Made by a program: the position numbers and the translations under genes. The notes beneath the pieces are model-generated. The model had not been told where the DNA came from. It ran no database searches and saw nothing but the letters and a program-made list of their open reading frames with translations. Positions 37,266 to 49,575 of a stretch of 64,000 bases of DNA are shown piece after piece; the first letter of the stretch is position 1; each line of letters begins with the position of its first letter. The stretch comes from Anticarsia gemmatalis (lineage: Eukaryota > Arthropoda > Insecta > Lepidoptera > Erebidae), in NCBI RefSeq assembly GCF_050436995.1, contig NC_134758.1, forward strand, positions 3,162,001 through 3,226,000. The letters are read 5' to 3'.

Positions 37266-37395
37266 CTTAGAAATAGAATTAATTGAAAAAAAGGAATATA
37301 TGTTTTTTTTTTCCTCCACTGTATGTGTATTCGTATTTAATTGTGTAAAGGACGAGTTGCTCTTTTAATTGTTTATAAATTTATATGAACATAAC

Positions 37396-37470
37396 CTCTC
37401 AAGCGCCCGGCCACCGTGTCACGGTTGAATGTGCTACCCCCGTCAAGCGTCCCGCCACCGTGGAACGGCA
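37396..37470. repeat. GC-rich imperfect tandem pair (CAAGCG...CCACCGTG...ACGG)
   Basis: Two units starting at 37400 and 37444 share CAAGCG, CCCG, CCACCGTG and ACGG. The first unit contains the odd palindrome CCGTGTCACGG. The pair stands out sharply from the AT-rich flanks and lies on the upstream side of the minus-strand exon. CAAGCGCCCGGCCACCGTG-type sequence recurs in lepidopteran DNA in my recollection, so a transposon subterminal repeat is likely. Confidence 0.55.
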
Positions 37471-38544
37471 AAACGATCTTACATTAAAAAAACGTAGAAT
37501 TTAAATGCTAAAACTATGTTTATCCCTTTCAAACATATTTGACATTGAAGCTGATGAAACGAGACGACGATCTAATGCACACACTTGAATAAGAGGTTGA
37601 TATAGGCCAGAGAGCACCTTAAACAACATCTGACCCAACGACATGTTCCTTTATGACCAATATTGTAAATACTTTTTTTAACTAATTTTAAAGATTTGAG
37701 TATATTTTACAGTTGGATTTTAATGTCATTATTCATTAACTACACGATAAGACCTTCCGTCATATTATTTTTTATGCCTAAAAATATTTTTTAGACTTTC
37801 TTCAAACACATGCCTAAAGCACACAATATTCAGATTAAACCGACTATTGTACCACCACTATCAAATATTATTTGTGGTTTATTTTTTTAATATATAGCAA
37901 ATTTTATGTAGATTTCAAATATATAAGGTACAACTAGGGTGTTAGTATCAAAATATGACGGAATCGGCGCTTAAACGCCAACCGCCAATTCAATTTCGCG
38001 CGCCATTTTTGGCCTGGACGCTTAACGGTATATTTGAATTTTGACGTGGGGCGCTCGAGAGGATAACAGAAGAACGAAAATATTTTATAATTTAAAAATC
38101 TTGTTGTTGTAATTTCCCACTGTTCTGTACATGTATTGTATAATAATATATCAGTGTAATGAAATCGAAAAATACGTTAAAATAAATATTTTATTGAATG
38201 TTCGGAAATGTTAACAAACTGGTTAAAATAAAATATGTTATGGAACGTAGTCAATTCGGATTTATTTTCTTCCGACATATTATTTCATAAATTTTTGAAG
38301 ACTGTTCAGTATAGACAATATTTGCATTACAATTCCAGTGTGACAATTAATAACGAGTTATTAATACGTCCCCCTCCATATTCATCGCACACGACTCGAT
38401 AAATATAAACAAACGGGAGTAAGTGTCCTGTACGATCCGTACACGACACAATTGCAAACATTTGCGCGCACGTCACCGCCATAAGATACACAGTCTGAGC
38501 TCGATTGACTCGCTCTTTGTGAACCGTCCTTAACGACCCAAGAT
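37471..38544. other. AT-rich noncoding stretch
   Basis: No gene is seen. A GC-richer patch at 37965-38055 includes GGCGCTTAAACGCC, a short dyad, and TTCGCGCGCCATTTTTGGCC. Confidence 0.5.
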
Positions 38545-38590
38545 CCCCAAACCCCCCACAACCCCCCCACTACTAAAACCGAACCCCCCC
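38545..38590 (-). other. C-rich tract with G-quadruplex potential on the minus strand
   Basis: C runs of 4, 6, 7 and 7 lie at 38545-38548, 38552-38557, 38562-38568 and 38584-38590. On the minus strand they form G tracts separated by loops of 3, 4 and 15 bases, meeting the usual four-tract rule for an intramolecular quadruplex (with one long loop). An 83-codon minus frame across it is low-complexity and not credible as a gene. Confidence 0.6.
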
Positions 38591-41500
38591 TCAACCTTCT
38601 TCTGCCCCAACACAGCTTGAATTCAAATGGCAAATATCAATTATTGGTAGAAAACCAAGCCAAGTTTCGCAGCACTTTTTAATATTATGTTTTGTGTATT
38701 TATTTTATAGTTTTAAGATCCCGATAGGCGGCGTACGTGTTCCGAATGTTGGTTTTAATGGTAGTAGTTTCTTGTTACTTACGAATTCGCTTTGTAAGTA
38801 GGTCTCGTATCCGAGTGTGCTTTTTTGTTGAATTGTTTTCGTGAAATTGTGCGGAATATATGTTTTTTTTTTGGGAAATATATTATATGCGCGAAAATGA
38901 GAGTTTGTTGGACTTCTTGTTATGATAACCACATACAGCTTTTTTCTTGGAGACCAAAATATCCAGAATTCCTGTTTCCTATTATATTTTTATAGTATTG
39001 TGCTAGTATGTATATAAAATTCTGTATAAATATTGCGAAGTAATTACTTCTATGTAAACTATATCAATGAATAATCACAAACCAATTAATTATTATCATA
39101 ATTTTATTTTCCTAACCATGAAAAAACAAAAATCTTTTACCTCAACCAGATATAAAATACCGACACTCTCTTTAATCTATTTCCGAATACATTACTAAAA
39201 GAAACAAGGAGTAATAAAAATGAGTAGCAAGTATCCTTTACACATTCGTACGGACTCCTTCACCCAATTAAAACTTGTGTAATCCAAAGTTTTAATTAAA
39301 TTGACTCTCAATAAACTGAAACTATTTATCAGTTGACATGCTGCCTTCGTTCTGAATGTCCTTCGACCTGAGGTACTACTTAAAGGAAGGTATTTTTGTG
39401 TATCGTATTCTAAAGTACAACAAACTTAAATCACAACAAATTATGTTGTATCTGGGTATTAATGTTATTCATTTTACAGAAATAGTAATGCTTTTTTTAC
39501 AAAAATGTTTAACATCAAATTAATTCACTGTTTTGTTTTGTTCTTATACTCGGCTACTATAACGGCGATTTGAATGATAATTATAAAAATATAGGTCGGT
39601 TTCATCACTCTCTGGTGAAAACTGTCAAGGTTTTTCATAGTTTTCTGTCAACAGTATCTTTATACATCGAATAGATTATTTGAAAATTTTGTTTTAATTG
39701 TATAACTGTCCATGAATGTTCAAAATGCTTGTAACAAGATCAAATTAGACAAACATTTTTTATAAGACTTAAGACTTTTTGGTGATAAGTCTTCGAAAAA
39801 GTCTATATTTTTTTAAATAATGTTAGTACCTACTCTTTGTATAGGCGTACGGTACGTAGGTGGGTTAAAATTACATTGACTTAAAATTTTATGACGATGT
39901 GAATATTTCAAGTAAGGCTTAGCTTAATACGATAAGATACATAAGGTTAATTAACTTTCAACTTGTTGAACTGACTGACCTTTAAATCTACTAACTTGGC
40001 TATAATTTAGACGTGAAATAAATTTTAATTTATAGCTAGACTTTTGTTTGTTTTTGTTTTATTCAATTACCGATTGTGGTTTACAAAATTGTGGTACACA
40101 AAAGCAATGAAAGAAACGGCATACATTATTGCGGCCTGTATAATAGTCTGCAATGAGTTATGCCAGATTTTCAAAATTCGTATTATCGCATCGCTCTGCA
40201 AAGCGTCACTTTGCTTTCGCTTCGCTATACTTAGCGTTTATCGATATTGCCATATCCTATAACCAAAGCAAAATATTCTACTAAAAGCAACTCGTACGTT
40301 CCTACTAAAACCAATTTTTATCCATCAGCATCGAGACAGAGCTCATAAAGTCCCACTCAGTTGCATTACGAGATTAGTTCGATCCACCACTGGGTCTGTT
40401 TAAACAAAGATCTTGGGAGACCACGAGCTGAATAAACAAAGCTGGTGCAGGGCTTAGGGCTTTGATTAACTAGTTTTGACTCGACCTCCTTAGGTGACGC
40501 TTTGAGAACGATGATTACAGCTACGCTTGATAAGTTTCTTATTAACCGGTGTAGTTAGTTAGTGGTAAGTGAATTTGAACTGTGAATACCAGTAATAGAA
40601 TTTAAAATAAGTTTTGTCTTCTTTAGTGCATGGAATTGCGGGAAAGATTTTCAAAATTTTGAACACGTAAGCATGTCACTCGCTAGACAAATTTATTATA
40701 AGTACAGCGCAAAACGCTATTCAAGAATATTCCAATATGTATATTGCAGCAGACACGTGCATCGACAAAAGCAAGCGAGACATAAATTTTATTTAAAGCC
40801 TCATAATACTTCACTCTGTGTGATGGTGAACAAATCTAATCAGAAACTTTACAACTACAGTTCCGACATAAAACAGTTATAAAGTTCAAGGTATAATATC
40901 TGAATTGAAATTTTCGAAACGCCATGCCAGACGCTCCCGGGCTGTCACAATGATTTGAAACTGGAAATTTTATCCAGAGGAGTATATTCCCAGAAAGTTT
41001 TATTCTGTTACATAAAACTTTAGTTTTGGCGCTTCTCCCATTTACTCGAGTGAAATTTTATGTTTTGAAAACTGATATCTTCGGGCGCTCTCTCAAAGAA
41101 TGTTTAGGATTCGCTGAGTTTGTAAAACATCCGTAAAAATCATGTTACTTGGGTAACGTAAAACTACGCTGGAATTTCGCTGTTCCACGAACGTATGTCT
41201 ACGGAAAACATGATACGCGTGTTAAAATAACGTTTGAAGTATTCTATGAAATATCGTATGTGCGAAATATGTTATATTGGGTATTTATAGCAAACACTAT
41301 CCTGGAACACGAAACAAGGCGATAAATAGCGAAACCATTGAAATTCGGAATGCACGTACAGTACGTACACCTACCAAACAATCAATTATTCTAGTCAGCA
41401 ATGATATGGAAAATGTGATTCAAATCGGAACAATGTGCAAGCAGGTAGCTCTGAACGAAGGTATATCTGCGTTTCTAAACAATGCCACGTATTTTGAAAT

Positions 41501-42020
41501 GTGGTTTGATGGTTGCACATGCATTGTTCTGTTCTACCTGCAGCTGAAGAGATTGTTGCGCTTGTACTAACTGTACACGTTCAAAACGTAGGTGTTAGTA
41601 GTCGACAAGTTTACAAAGCCTGGCTTTTGTGTGGACCCTCTACGTGTCTAGCTTGTTTTGTGCTCCGACCAAAATTTTACAAGCTTTTTTTCAACAAAAT
41701 GTTCATTTGTTTAGGTATCCTATTTATTGTAGACACAAAAAACAAATCTCTTTCACCTACCGACCTCTTTTGTTTTCCCCTTCGTACCTGTCAATTCACT
41801 CGAACCTTTTTGTTAAAAAGACAAAAGTCAAATTGGCAATCAACTCTGAGGAGGTTGATTAAATTTAACAATATTTCTTCCGATTCTCTGTTCGGAGTTG
41901 TGTTGTCTCTTATTTTTACCTCATTAATCATAATTAAAAGGATCTTTTCAATCCATTTATAAGGTATTCTGTTAAATGTTTAATCATCCATCATTATCTA
42001 AACACGTCCAACAAATTCTA
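38591..42020. other. AT-rich noncoding stretch
   Basis: No supported gene. Overlapping plus-strand frames at 41277-41962 (97, 149 and 77 codons) run in different phases with no recognised motif. A CGTACAGTACGTACA dyad-like word lies near 41356. Confidence 0.45.
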
Positions 42021-42260
42021 CGCAAGTTGGGCCGGCCGCTGGACCTTAATACATTAGTCGCAACATCCAGCGTTTTCATTACCGGCCCCATACAAAGTTT
42101 CCATAAACTCGCTTCTAAAAGCTTTCTCAATCGTGAATAATTAAACCTATTATTACGAAGTCCAAAATTGGATTAATAAAATCCTGCCAGGGCGGGTTCC
42201 AGTTAGTCGGTTCTTTAATTCATTCCCCTGGCACGGACCGTCTCTAAATGATTAGCGTTA
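42021..42260. promoter_or_regulatory. GC-richer island, candidate cis-regulatory sequence
   Basis: Words such as TTGGGCCGGCCGCTGGACC, ATTACCGGCCCC and CAGGGCGGGTTCCAG alternate with TAATTAAAC, GGATTAATAAAA and TTTAATTCATTCC. This texture matches conserved noncoding elements. GGATTA is an Otx/Bicoid-type core. No frame or repeat is seen. Confidence 0.3.
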
Positions 42261-44070
42261 AAACAGAGCTGTAAAATTTTGATTGTAATTCTTTGTACGA
42301 TTTTTAGAGGACACTTTCGTTCCCTAGTTGGGTCTTGAGAAAAGATCATGATGTAATTGAATGGCTCTGAAATATTTTAGCTCTTGTTAGTACGGAGATT
42401 TATTGTACCGTTGTTTTATCTTGATAATGGAATTGGAGGCTTATTTTTTTCAGTTTCCTAAAGTAATATTGTTTATCTAATTTAAGAGAGATATCTTATT
42501 TCGCGTGTTGTGTTGATTTTACGATATTTTTTCAGGTAATGTAAAAATTTGGTTACAATAATATTTGAATAGAGTTTGTTGAGTAACTATCTTCCAAATT
42601 GTTATTTTTATAAATACTGCGATACGATGAAATATCAACCAAAATATCAAACAAAAGATCATATCACTTCCTACTATGCCATGGATGTACAAATTCATCG
42701 ATGTCCTCCCATTCTCCCTTTGTTAACATTCTCAGAAAGCAATTGTCGGTAACAGGGTACATGTAATTTATATGCACCTCCATTCCCTTCGCAGATCCGC
42801 TATTCTGGTTGCACGTTCATTGCGAGTTTGGTACGAGTACAACTGCTTTCGGATCAGTAATTTGGACCAACTTCTGTTTAATTTTACACGGAAATTTGAA
42901 CATTGTTGGCCTATCAAGTGCTGTTTGTAAAACTGTATTCATTTCAGTTTTTCGGGGTTCTCGTTTGGAGGCATATGTGTTGTGTAATTAGTTGTGTTCT
43001 TTTTTTTGTCGTAGAGTGCTAATATTTTTCTCTGAAATCTAAAAGAAGATGACTTTTCAATGGTTGTTTCATAATTTTAACCTTATACTAAATTGCAGTT
43101 TGGTAGAAAACAAACTTATAGTACGCCAGTCTAGAATCAAGTGAATACGAGCCTTCCATAACATTGATCCAATCTTAAAAGAATTCATCCTACTTAAAAT
43201 ACAATTATCACATCGAAACCTACTTCAATCTCACCGTCGAACAAAGATTAATTAATCCTCATCTTGTCAAGTAAAAATCGCATTTTTTCTTTCTAAAACT
43301 TCATAACTTATATATTAATTTAATTATAAAGATGATAATTTTCGCCCTAAGCTTGGTGGCGACGCAAATTGCCGAAGTTTCGTATTTATTACAACGATTT
43401 GTTTTACATCTTCCGTTGACAATATCCGATGTTATCTGTGTCGGGATTTTATGTTCCGACGCGGTTAATCTCTAGTGTTTATTTTTAATTTTGTACCGTG
43501 AATTATGTAGCTGTGTGAAAAATAAACCTTTGATGCAGTACCTATGGATAAACTCAGTTTATATGGGTACAAAAAATACATACTTAGCGAAAAAAAATGT
43601 TGTTTTTAGGGCTTAAAACGCGACAGCAGCCTTTAAAATATGTGCTAAAACGCCAAACTAATTTTTTTTTTTCTTTATGAGGTACTTATAATGTGCTTAT
43701 TTAACACTAGAACTTACCGGAAATCTATAATCAAGTCTTACATCTCTTATTTTACTGATATTCCTAAATCATAATAATATCCAATATATTTTCCTTCACA
43801 AATACATCATTGTTTCACAGCCAAACAGAGGCGTGATACACAAATATGAACAGTTTTCCGTCACTAGTTTTCCCTAATCAAACCGTGGGAGGATCCCACT
43901 GACACACGAAGATCAGATTAATCGTGTGCCTCATGTAATGCGAGCATTCGGCAAGATTGATGGATGACACGCCCCTAACCCAACGCTGAAGGAGACGGAT
44001 CGATTTATAAATTTATCCGGTTATAGTAAATACCTTGGTTTGAGACAAAGGCTAAGGCAAAGTTTCTTCA
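42261..44070. other. AT-rich noncoding stretch with one GC-richer patch
   Basis: No gene is supported. A patch at about 43860-44010 (CGTGGGAGGATCCCACTG, AGATTAATCGTGTGCC, AGATTGATGGATGACACGC, CACGCCCCTAACCC) again mixes homeodomain-type and GC-rich words. GTGGGAGGATCCCAC is a perfect-arm dyad, GTGGGA with TCCCAC. Confidence 0.4.
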
Positions 44071-44132
44071 TACGTACTTATAATCACGCCTTTTTTCTAT
44101 GCAGGAGGGCAGAGACCAGGGAAGCCTTTTTG
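44071..44132 (-). mobile_element. Scrap of LINE 3' tail
   Basis: On the minus strand it reads CTGGTCTCTGCCCTCCTGC, then ATAGAAAAAAGGCGTGATTA, then TAAGTACGTA. It belongs to the same tail family as 36531-36585. Confidence 0.5.
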
Positions 44133-44329
44133 TACGACCTTACAAACTTCTCTTACTTAATTCACAAGATATATGAAAGCTTGTCATACGGGAGTCAGTT
44201 TTTTTAAATCTTTAATTGCTTTTTATTGACTATTGACTTTTGTAGACTGCCGTGCCTCGGCACGTAAACCTAGGCAGCTAGTAAATTACAATAACATAAT
44301 ATATTTTAATCACACACATATTTTATAAA

Positions 44330-44500
44330 TGAAAAAATCACGGGAATAGATTTCCATTTGTTACGTTTCAACTCACACACTACTGAACTGATTAAAAAAA
44401 TTTGCACAATGGTAGCTTATTACCAGGATTAACACATAAGATATTTTTTACTAAAACATGGACAGAGTCACAGTCAGAGACTAGTATAATATAAATAACG
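44330..44500 (+). mobile_element. Decayed lepidopteran retrotransposon tail
   Basis: CACACACTACTGAACTGATT, ATTTGCACAATGGTAGCTT and a final GACTAGTATAATATAAATAA occur in the order seen in lepidopteran LINE tails that end in an ACTAGT-type sequence. No coding part is retained. Boundaries are approximate. Confidence 0.45.
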
Positions 44501-47483
44501 AAGAATACACATACTTGACCAGCAGTGGCCACATAAAACCCAGTCAGTAGTTTCCGCTACGATAACGTTGAAGGGCTGTCTGCCAGCTATTGCCTCGTGC
44601 ACCTAATTACTAACAATACTATGCGTGAACTATACATTGAAGCTTTTGTAGGTTATGTCGATTACGGCGCGGGAATGAGGCGTGCGTTGTATGTCTGTTT
44701 GTCTTTGCTGATCGTTGGAGGGGAAAAAGGTGAATGCTTTCTACTGTAATTAATCGCACTTTTTATTGTGTTAAATAGTGTTCATTGCGTTAATGAAAGT
44801 TTTAAAAGTACATAAAAATATACTTAGAGCAAAATAGAGAACATATAATTTATAGTTCGAGTGCTATACGTAAGCGTATAGTCTCTCTATACGAAATGAT
44901 GATTTAAATACTTGTATCATTTTTATCGCTGAAGCAGACCACAATATACTACCCTGTATACTAGTGCTGAACATTAACTAATCCAGGTAATAATTTGAAC
45001 CTATACTTTCCGAGAGCTATTTTATCCTTGTAGATGAAATTTGTATGTTTGTAAAACTACAAAAACTCCTCATAGATGCTCATGTTGTAGATTATTTAAA
45101 TAAACTTAATGGAACAAGTAGAAAACCGCTTCACTGTTTGGTCAATGAATTTGTAACTAGAAGACCACTAATTTATTTACGGTTACTTTAAATTCATTAA
45201 GGTTCATCCCATTGGTCAAGCGTCGTAATTTATTTCAACTTTATTTTGTTAATTTAAAAACTATTCGGTTTTAAATAATGCGATTTTGGATTACTTTTTT
45301 GTTGCTTGAGAATTGTTTTTTATCTTAGGTCGATATTTTATTATTTTTGATACTTAAAATCAAAGGCCTTCGGCCTGCTTAATTTATCGTAAAGGTTTTG
45401 CTGTGTCTACTAGCTACCCACATATAATAGATCATAATCCATTTTGTGAATAAACGAATATAAATCGATCATATTTTGTCGATCAAAATAACTCCTTATA
45501 ATCTAATTCTCACGAAAACGGCAAACAACACACCGCAAAAACTCCACCCATATCCCTATTATTATGATAATCATATTCGCATAACCGCGATCGCATAGTT
45601 TTCAATCCATTACCCCTTCTCTTTCGTATCCTTAAAACATAAACGGAACTTAGCTGCCAATGGATTTCGAATGGATTTATAGGCGCGACCGTTCGAAGAG
45701 TTTTAAATCCTTTCCGTTTGGGTGCGCTCAATGGTTTTTGTTTTACGTCGTTTGAATTGTAAATACACAAGTTTGGTAATATGTTTGTGTTTGAGACGTT
45801 TGCGCCCTATTTACATTGGAGCTTATCTTTACTGATTGTGAATGTACTTTTAAAGTTTGTTTTTAGTGTCTTGTTTATTGCTTGTGTTCGATTTTATTGT
45901 TGTTGCGTTATAAAGAGTTGTTTTGACATGTTTTTTGAGTTTTTTATTGTCAATGGAAACTTATTTACGTATTCGGCACGTCATTGTTGACTATTGCAAT
46001 CGATACAAACCTAATGACCTACTTTTGATTATTGATAGAATATAATAACACTCACAGGAAACCTTTATTCAATGGGATATCAGAACTTTGACATGTTTGA
46101 TCTTTATAACTATAGCCCAAGAACTTGGTAGAGAGCCTTGAATGCGAGTCAAGTAGAGGTATACAAAATTCATAATTTCGGTAACTCCCAGGCTTACACA
46201 GATGACACTGGTTTTTGATATAGCTACTTTATGTTGAAATTACACAGTTTTAATAAATTATTTTGCAGATTAACAGCGTATGCCAAGGTTCACTACTAAG
46301 TTTTGGTTCTACAGCAACATAAAAGACTATCAGTTCGCAATGACATTAACAACAAGACTTAACAACTTTATACATAAACCCTCATTAAGACGTAGCCATT
46401 TCGACATTGCAATAACAGCTCAAAGTTGGCCAGTTGCAACGGAAGCCAGCGCCATCTTAGCTGCAGCACTGCAATAACTACTGATGACAGTTTTAATTCT
46501 GTTTTCGAAAGCGTTTAAATCGCTGTATTGTCTGTCAGCACTTGTTTTTTAAATATGTTTTTTTTTCTTGTTTGTGTTTCGTCGAACTTTTTTATTCGAG
46601 TCGTAAGTGTAAAAGAATTGAGGGGGTTTTTTTTATAAAGGAGTGTTGAAATATTGATATTATATTTTTTGAATATTTAAAATTTGAACGTATACTTAAA
46701 TGTCAGGAGCAATTAAAATTATATTAATTCTTAGGGGTGGTTATAACTTCTTTGTAATTCTTTATTGTACAGAACAGTAAGGTTTGGTATCCTTTTTTGT
46801 TTATTCAATAAGAATAGTATAAAAAAGTGTGACAATTTCAACGACCTCCTTTTTTTTACATCGCTTAATTACATATTATTACTTTTGATCTAATATGATC
46901 GTTCTTTTTTTGGATACTGACCCATTTAAAGTATTAAGTCCATCCTAACATAGGCCATTTAAGGCCCAAAAGACTTTAACCTCGAAGTCTTAATACGTAT
47001 GATATAGACCTCCACTCAATAAGTCTTCAGTTCATAAAGAAAGATTAACTTTATAGTAACCAAAAATTGGTTTTGTCTAACAATATTTGCCCTCTCGATA
47101 GCGTAAAGACATTGCCAAGTTTCAAACGATCCCACAATTAATTTAGGTGGCAAATCTCTCGATTTTATGACAAAATTTTTAGGTTATAAAATGTCGTCAG
47201 TGCTGTTACGCTAAAACCTTCAATTACTTAGAGATTTCCGACGATTAAGAAGGTTTATGATTCTGTTTAGTTGAGTTTGTTATTTCGAATAAATATGAAG
47301 ACAAATTCTAGGTTAAGAAATCTTAGCAAGTTTGTTAAGAAATTACTGTACAGCTTTTTCTAGTTTAGAAGATTTGTCGTCAAAATTTGTCAGGACGATT
47401 TGATACCCATTTTTATTGCAACAATGCAATGTATACATGCTTAATGAACTCTTTTCGGTTTTCATGTGATTTCATATAGTGTT
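44501..47483. other. AT-rich noncoding stretch
   Basis: No gene is supported. An 86-codon minus frame at 45510-45770 and a 65-codon plus frame at 46280-46477 are unrecognised; the latter lies in a slightly GC-richer patch. An AGGCCTTCGGCCT mini-hairpin is at 45364-45376. Confidence 0.45.
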
Positions 47484-47540
47484 CTTTGGTCCCTGCCTAT
47501 CCCTTTGAGATAAAGACGTAATTTTATGTACGCATGTTAT
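47484..47540 (+). mobile_element. Scrap of LINE 3' tail
   Basis: TTGGTCCCTGCCTATCCCTT, TGAGATAAAGACGTAATTTT and ATGTACGCATG follow the GGTCTCTGCCTACCCCT...GATAAAGGCGTGATTTTATGTA pattern closely. Confidence 0.6.
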
Positions 47541-47910
47541 GCACATATTTATTATATTAGAAAGAAAATATTTAAGTCTAATTAAACATCTTCATTCAAG
47601 CATACTTTAAGTAACTTATACGTAACATACAATATAATATATTTCAACAGTTTACGAACAAACCACGGCACTAATTCAGTTTTTATGTGTGTGCGGTATT
47701 TAGCTGCACTACTCATTCACTGTAATGAACAGCCTTCCTGAAGAAATGTAGTTCTATGTATTGTAGTTTATTAAGTTAACTGTTTCGGAATGTAGAGGAA
47801 TATTGTTTACAGTCATGTGAATGACAACAGCGCCGCCAAGCGGTCGCGCGAGGAACTAGACACCTGTCAAGTCTTACGAACTATGTGTTCCGTGGCCACT
47901 CTTTTACTTA

Positions 47911-47965
47911 CATATAATAATATCTCGCTTTTTTCCATAGGAGCAGGCGGAGACCAAAAAACTTT
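47911..47965 (-). mobile_element. Scrap of LINE 3' tail
   Basis: The minus strand reads TTGGTCTCCGCCTGCTCCTA, TGGAAAAAAGCGAGATATTA. It lies about 400 bases from the plus-oriented scrap at 47484, facing it. Confidence 0.55.
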
Positions 47966-49524
47966 ACTTAACTTTAACTTATACTTTTTAAAAAAAATCC
48001 TATTTCCTATTTTTGATACGGTCTGATATTTATATCAATTTATCATATTAGAAAAAATACGCCGTTTGGAAGAAGAACTTGCCCATCAGTGTGACAAAAA
48101 TGGGTTAAAAAAGAAAATAGTATACAAGTTTCACATTGATTTCGTACTTAGTAAGCAGTTGAGTGTGATATTATTAGTAAACATAATAAGATATTATATT
48201 AGTTATTTCTTCAGCTTATTTATTATATTCCCAAGGTGTTAAAAACAAACATTGTTCCTGTTTAATTCTAAGCTCATCGTAGAAATGCATTATCTGTATA
48301 ATTTAACTTATCCCCAAGGAACGGGGCTAAAGCACTTTATTATTCAAAACACTGCACAGAGCTAATCAACAACACTGAACGAATGAATGAACCAAACGAA
48401 CGAGTGAACGAAACCGCGAAACTCTCGGAATTTAATCCAAAGAAATATATAGTACGGAACCAACTAATTAGGTAAACGGGTCGCATGTGTCAGGAGCTAC
48501 GAATTTACGGGTCGCAATGACGTCACTATGCTATAATTTTTAATCCGCTTTTCCGACCTGATCGGCTTAGTTTTTCATCTTTGTTAATATTGTGAAGATT
48601 TTCTCGAATAAGAAAATAATTTGTGTTCTATTTATAGATTTTATTAACTACTAAAGTAATATAAATGAAATTCAGTTAATACCTATTGTGAAATAATAGC
48701 ACATTATTGTATTCTATACGTATTGTCTATTTATAGCAGCATATTAGTAATCCATTGCGTATGTATTGAGTAAAGATCGTATAAATGCCTTATAGTCAAA
48801 GTAAACGTACTGATCTCAATTTAAACTTAAACACACACAACAATTACAAAGCATTTCTAAAGCGCCAACAAAAAACAACACCCTATATCTATTACAATGA
48901 AAACTTAAATCCAATTACTGTTGAGCAGTTTAGTTCTATGTTCTGTATCAGTTTTTGTTAGCCTATCGTACTAATTGCTTTCGCAAACACCCTGTATAAA
49001 AGTTTTGATAGTTTTAATTACTCTTATTGATTTTACTATAGTTTGAATTTCGAAGCACGTTGCGTTAACGTTTAGATAAAGGGTGTATCGATAACGAGTG
49101 TGTGCGTGGAATAAATTTTGAGTTTAGAATGTTGTAAATTTGAATGTCTGTTTGTTCGCTTTGATGTCTAAAATGTTAAAGCGATTTTAGTTTATGTCGT
49201 TTGAGCACAAAAGGTTATACAATGCAGATTACGTTAGGCTAAATACGACAAATAGTTTGGAGTAAACGGTGTCGTATTTAACAACTAACTTAAGTCATTG
49301 ATGTGTAATTTATATTGCCTTACATTTACCGCTTGTAAGAAATTGAATGAACTTTAATTGAATAAAAAACTCCTATCCTGTTTTACAACTTTAGTAAGAA
49401 AGAGTGAATAACATTAATTTCTTTGTGGCAAATTACTATTAATTATTTGTCAAAAATGTAGAACATCACGTGCAATTGTCAAAAAAGCAATACAATAATA
49501 ATATGTAGTAGTAACAACTGGCTT
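47966..49524. other. AT-rich noncoding stretch
   Basis: No gene. At 48383-48416 GAAC/GAAT/GAGT tetranucleotide words recur (ACGAATGAATGAACC, GAACGAGTGAACGAAA). A perfect CRE lies at 48518-48525, and AAACACCCTGTATAA at 48983-48997 is a transposon-end-like scrap. Confidence 0.5.
48518..48525. promoter_or_regulatory. Perfect CRE palindrome TGACGTCA
   Basis: The context is CGCAATGACGTCACTATGC, inside a slightly GC-richer patch (48470-48570) with TTACGGGTCGC and TTTTTAATCCGC. Confidence 0.38.
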
Positions 49525-49575
49525 TTTTAGTCCTTGTCTATCCCCTACGGAAAAACATTCGTGATTACATATGTA
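49525..49575 (+). mobile_element. Scrap of LINE 3' tail
   Basis: TTTTTAGTCCTTGTCTATCC, CCTACGGAAAAACATTCGTG and ATTACATATGT are a diverged version of the same tail seen at 47484. Confidence 0.45.

Noticed and set aside
38382..38633. An 83-codon minus frame rich in Gly and Trp
   Set aside because: The composition comes from the C-rich tract; no domain or splice context supports it.
41277..41962. Three overlapping plus frames of 77 to 149 codons
   Set aside because: They are in different phases with no common reading, motif or splice sites, as expected by chance in a locally stop-poor stretch.
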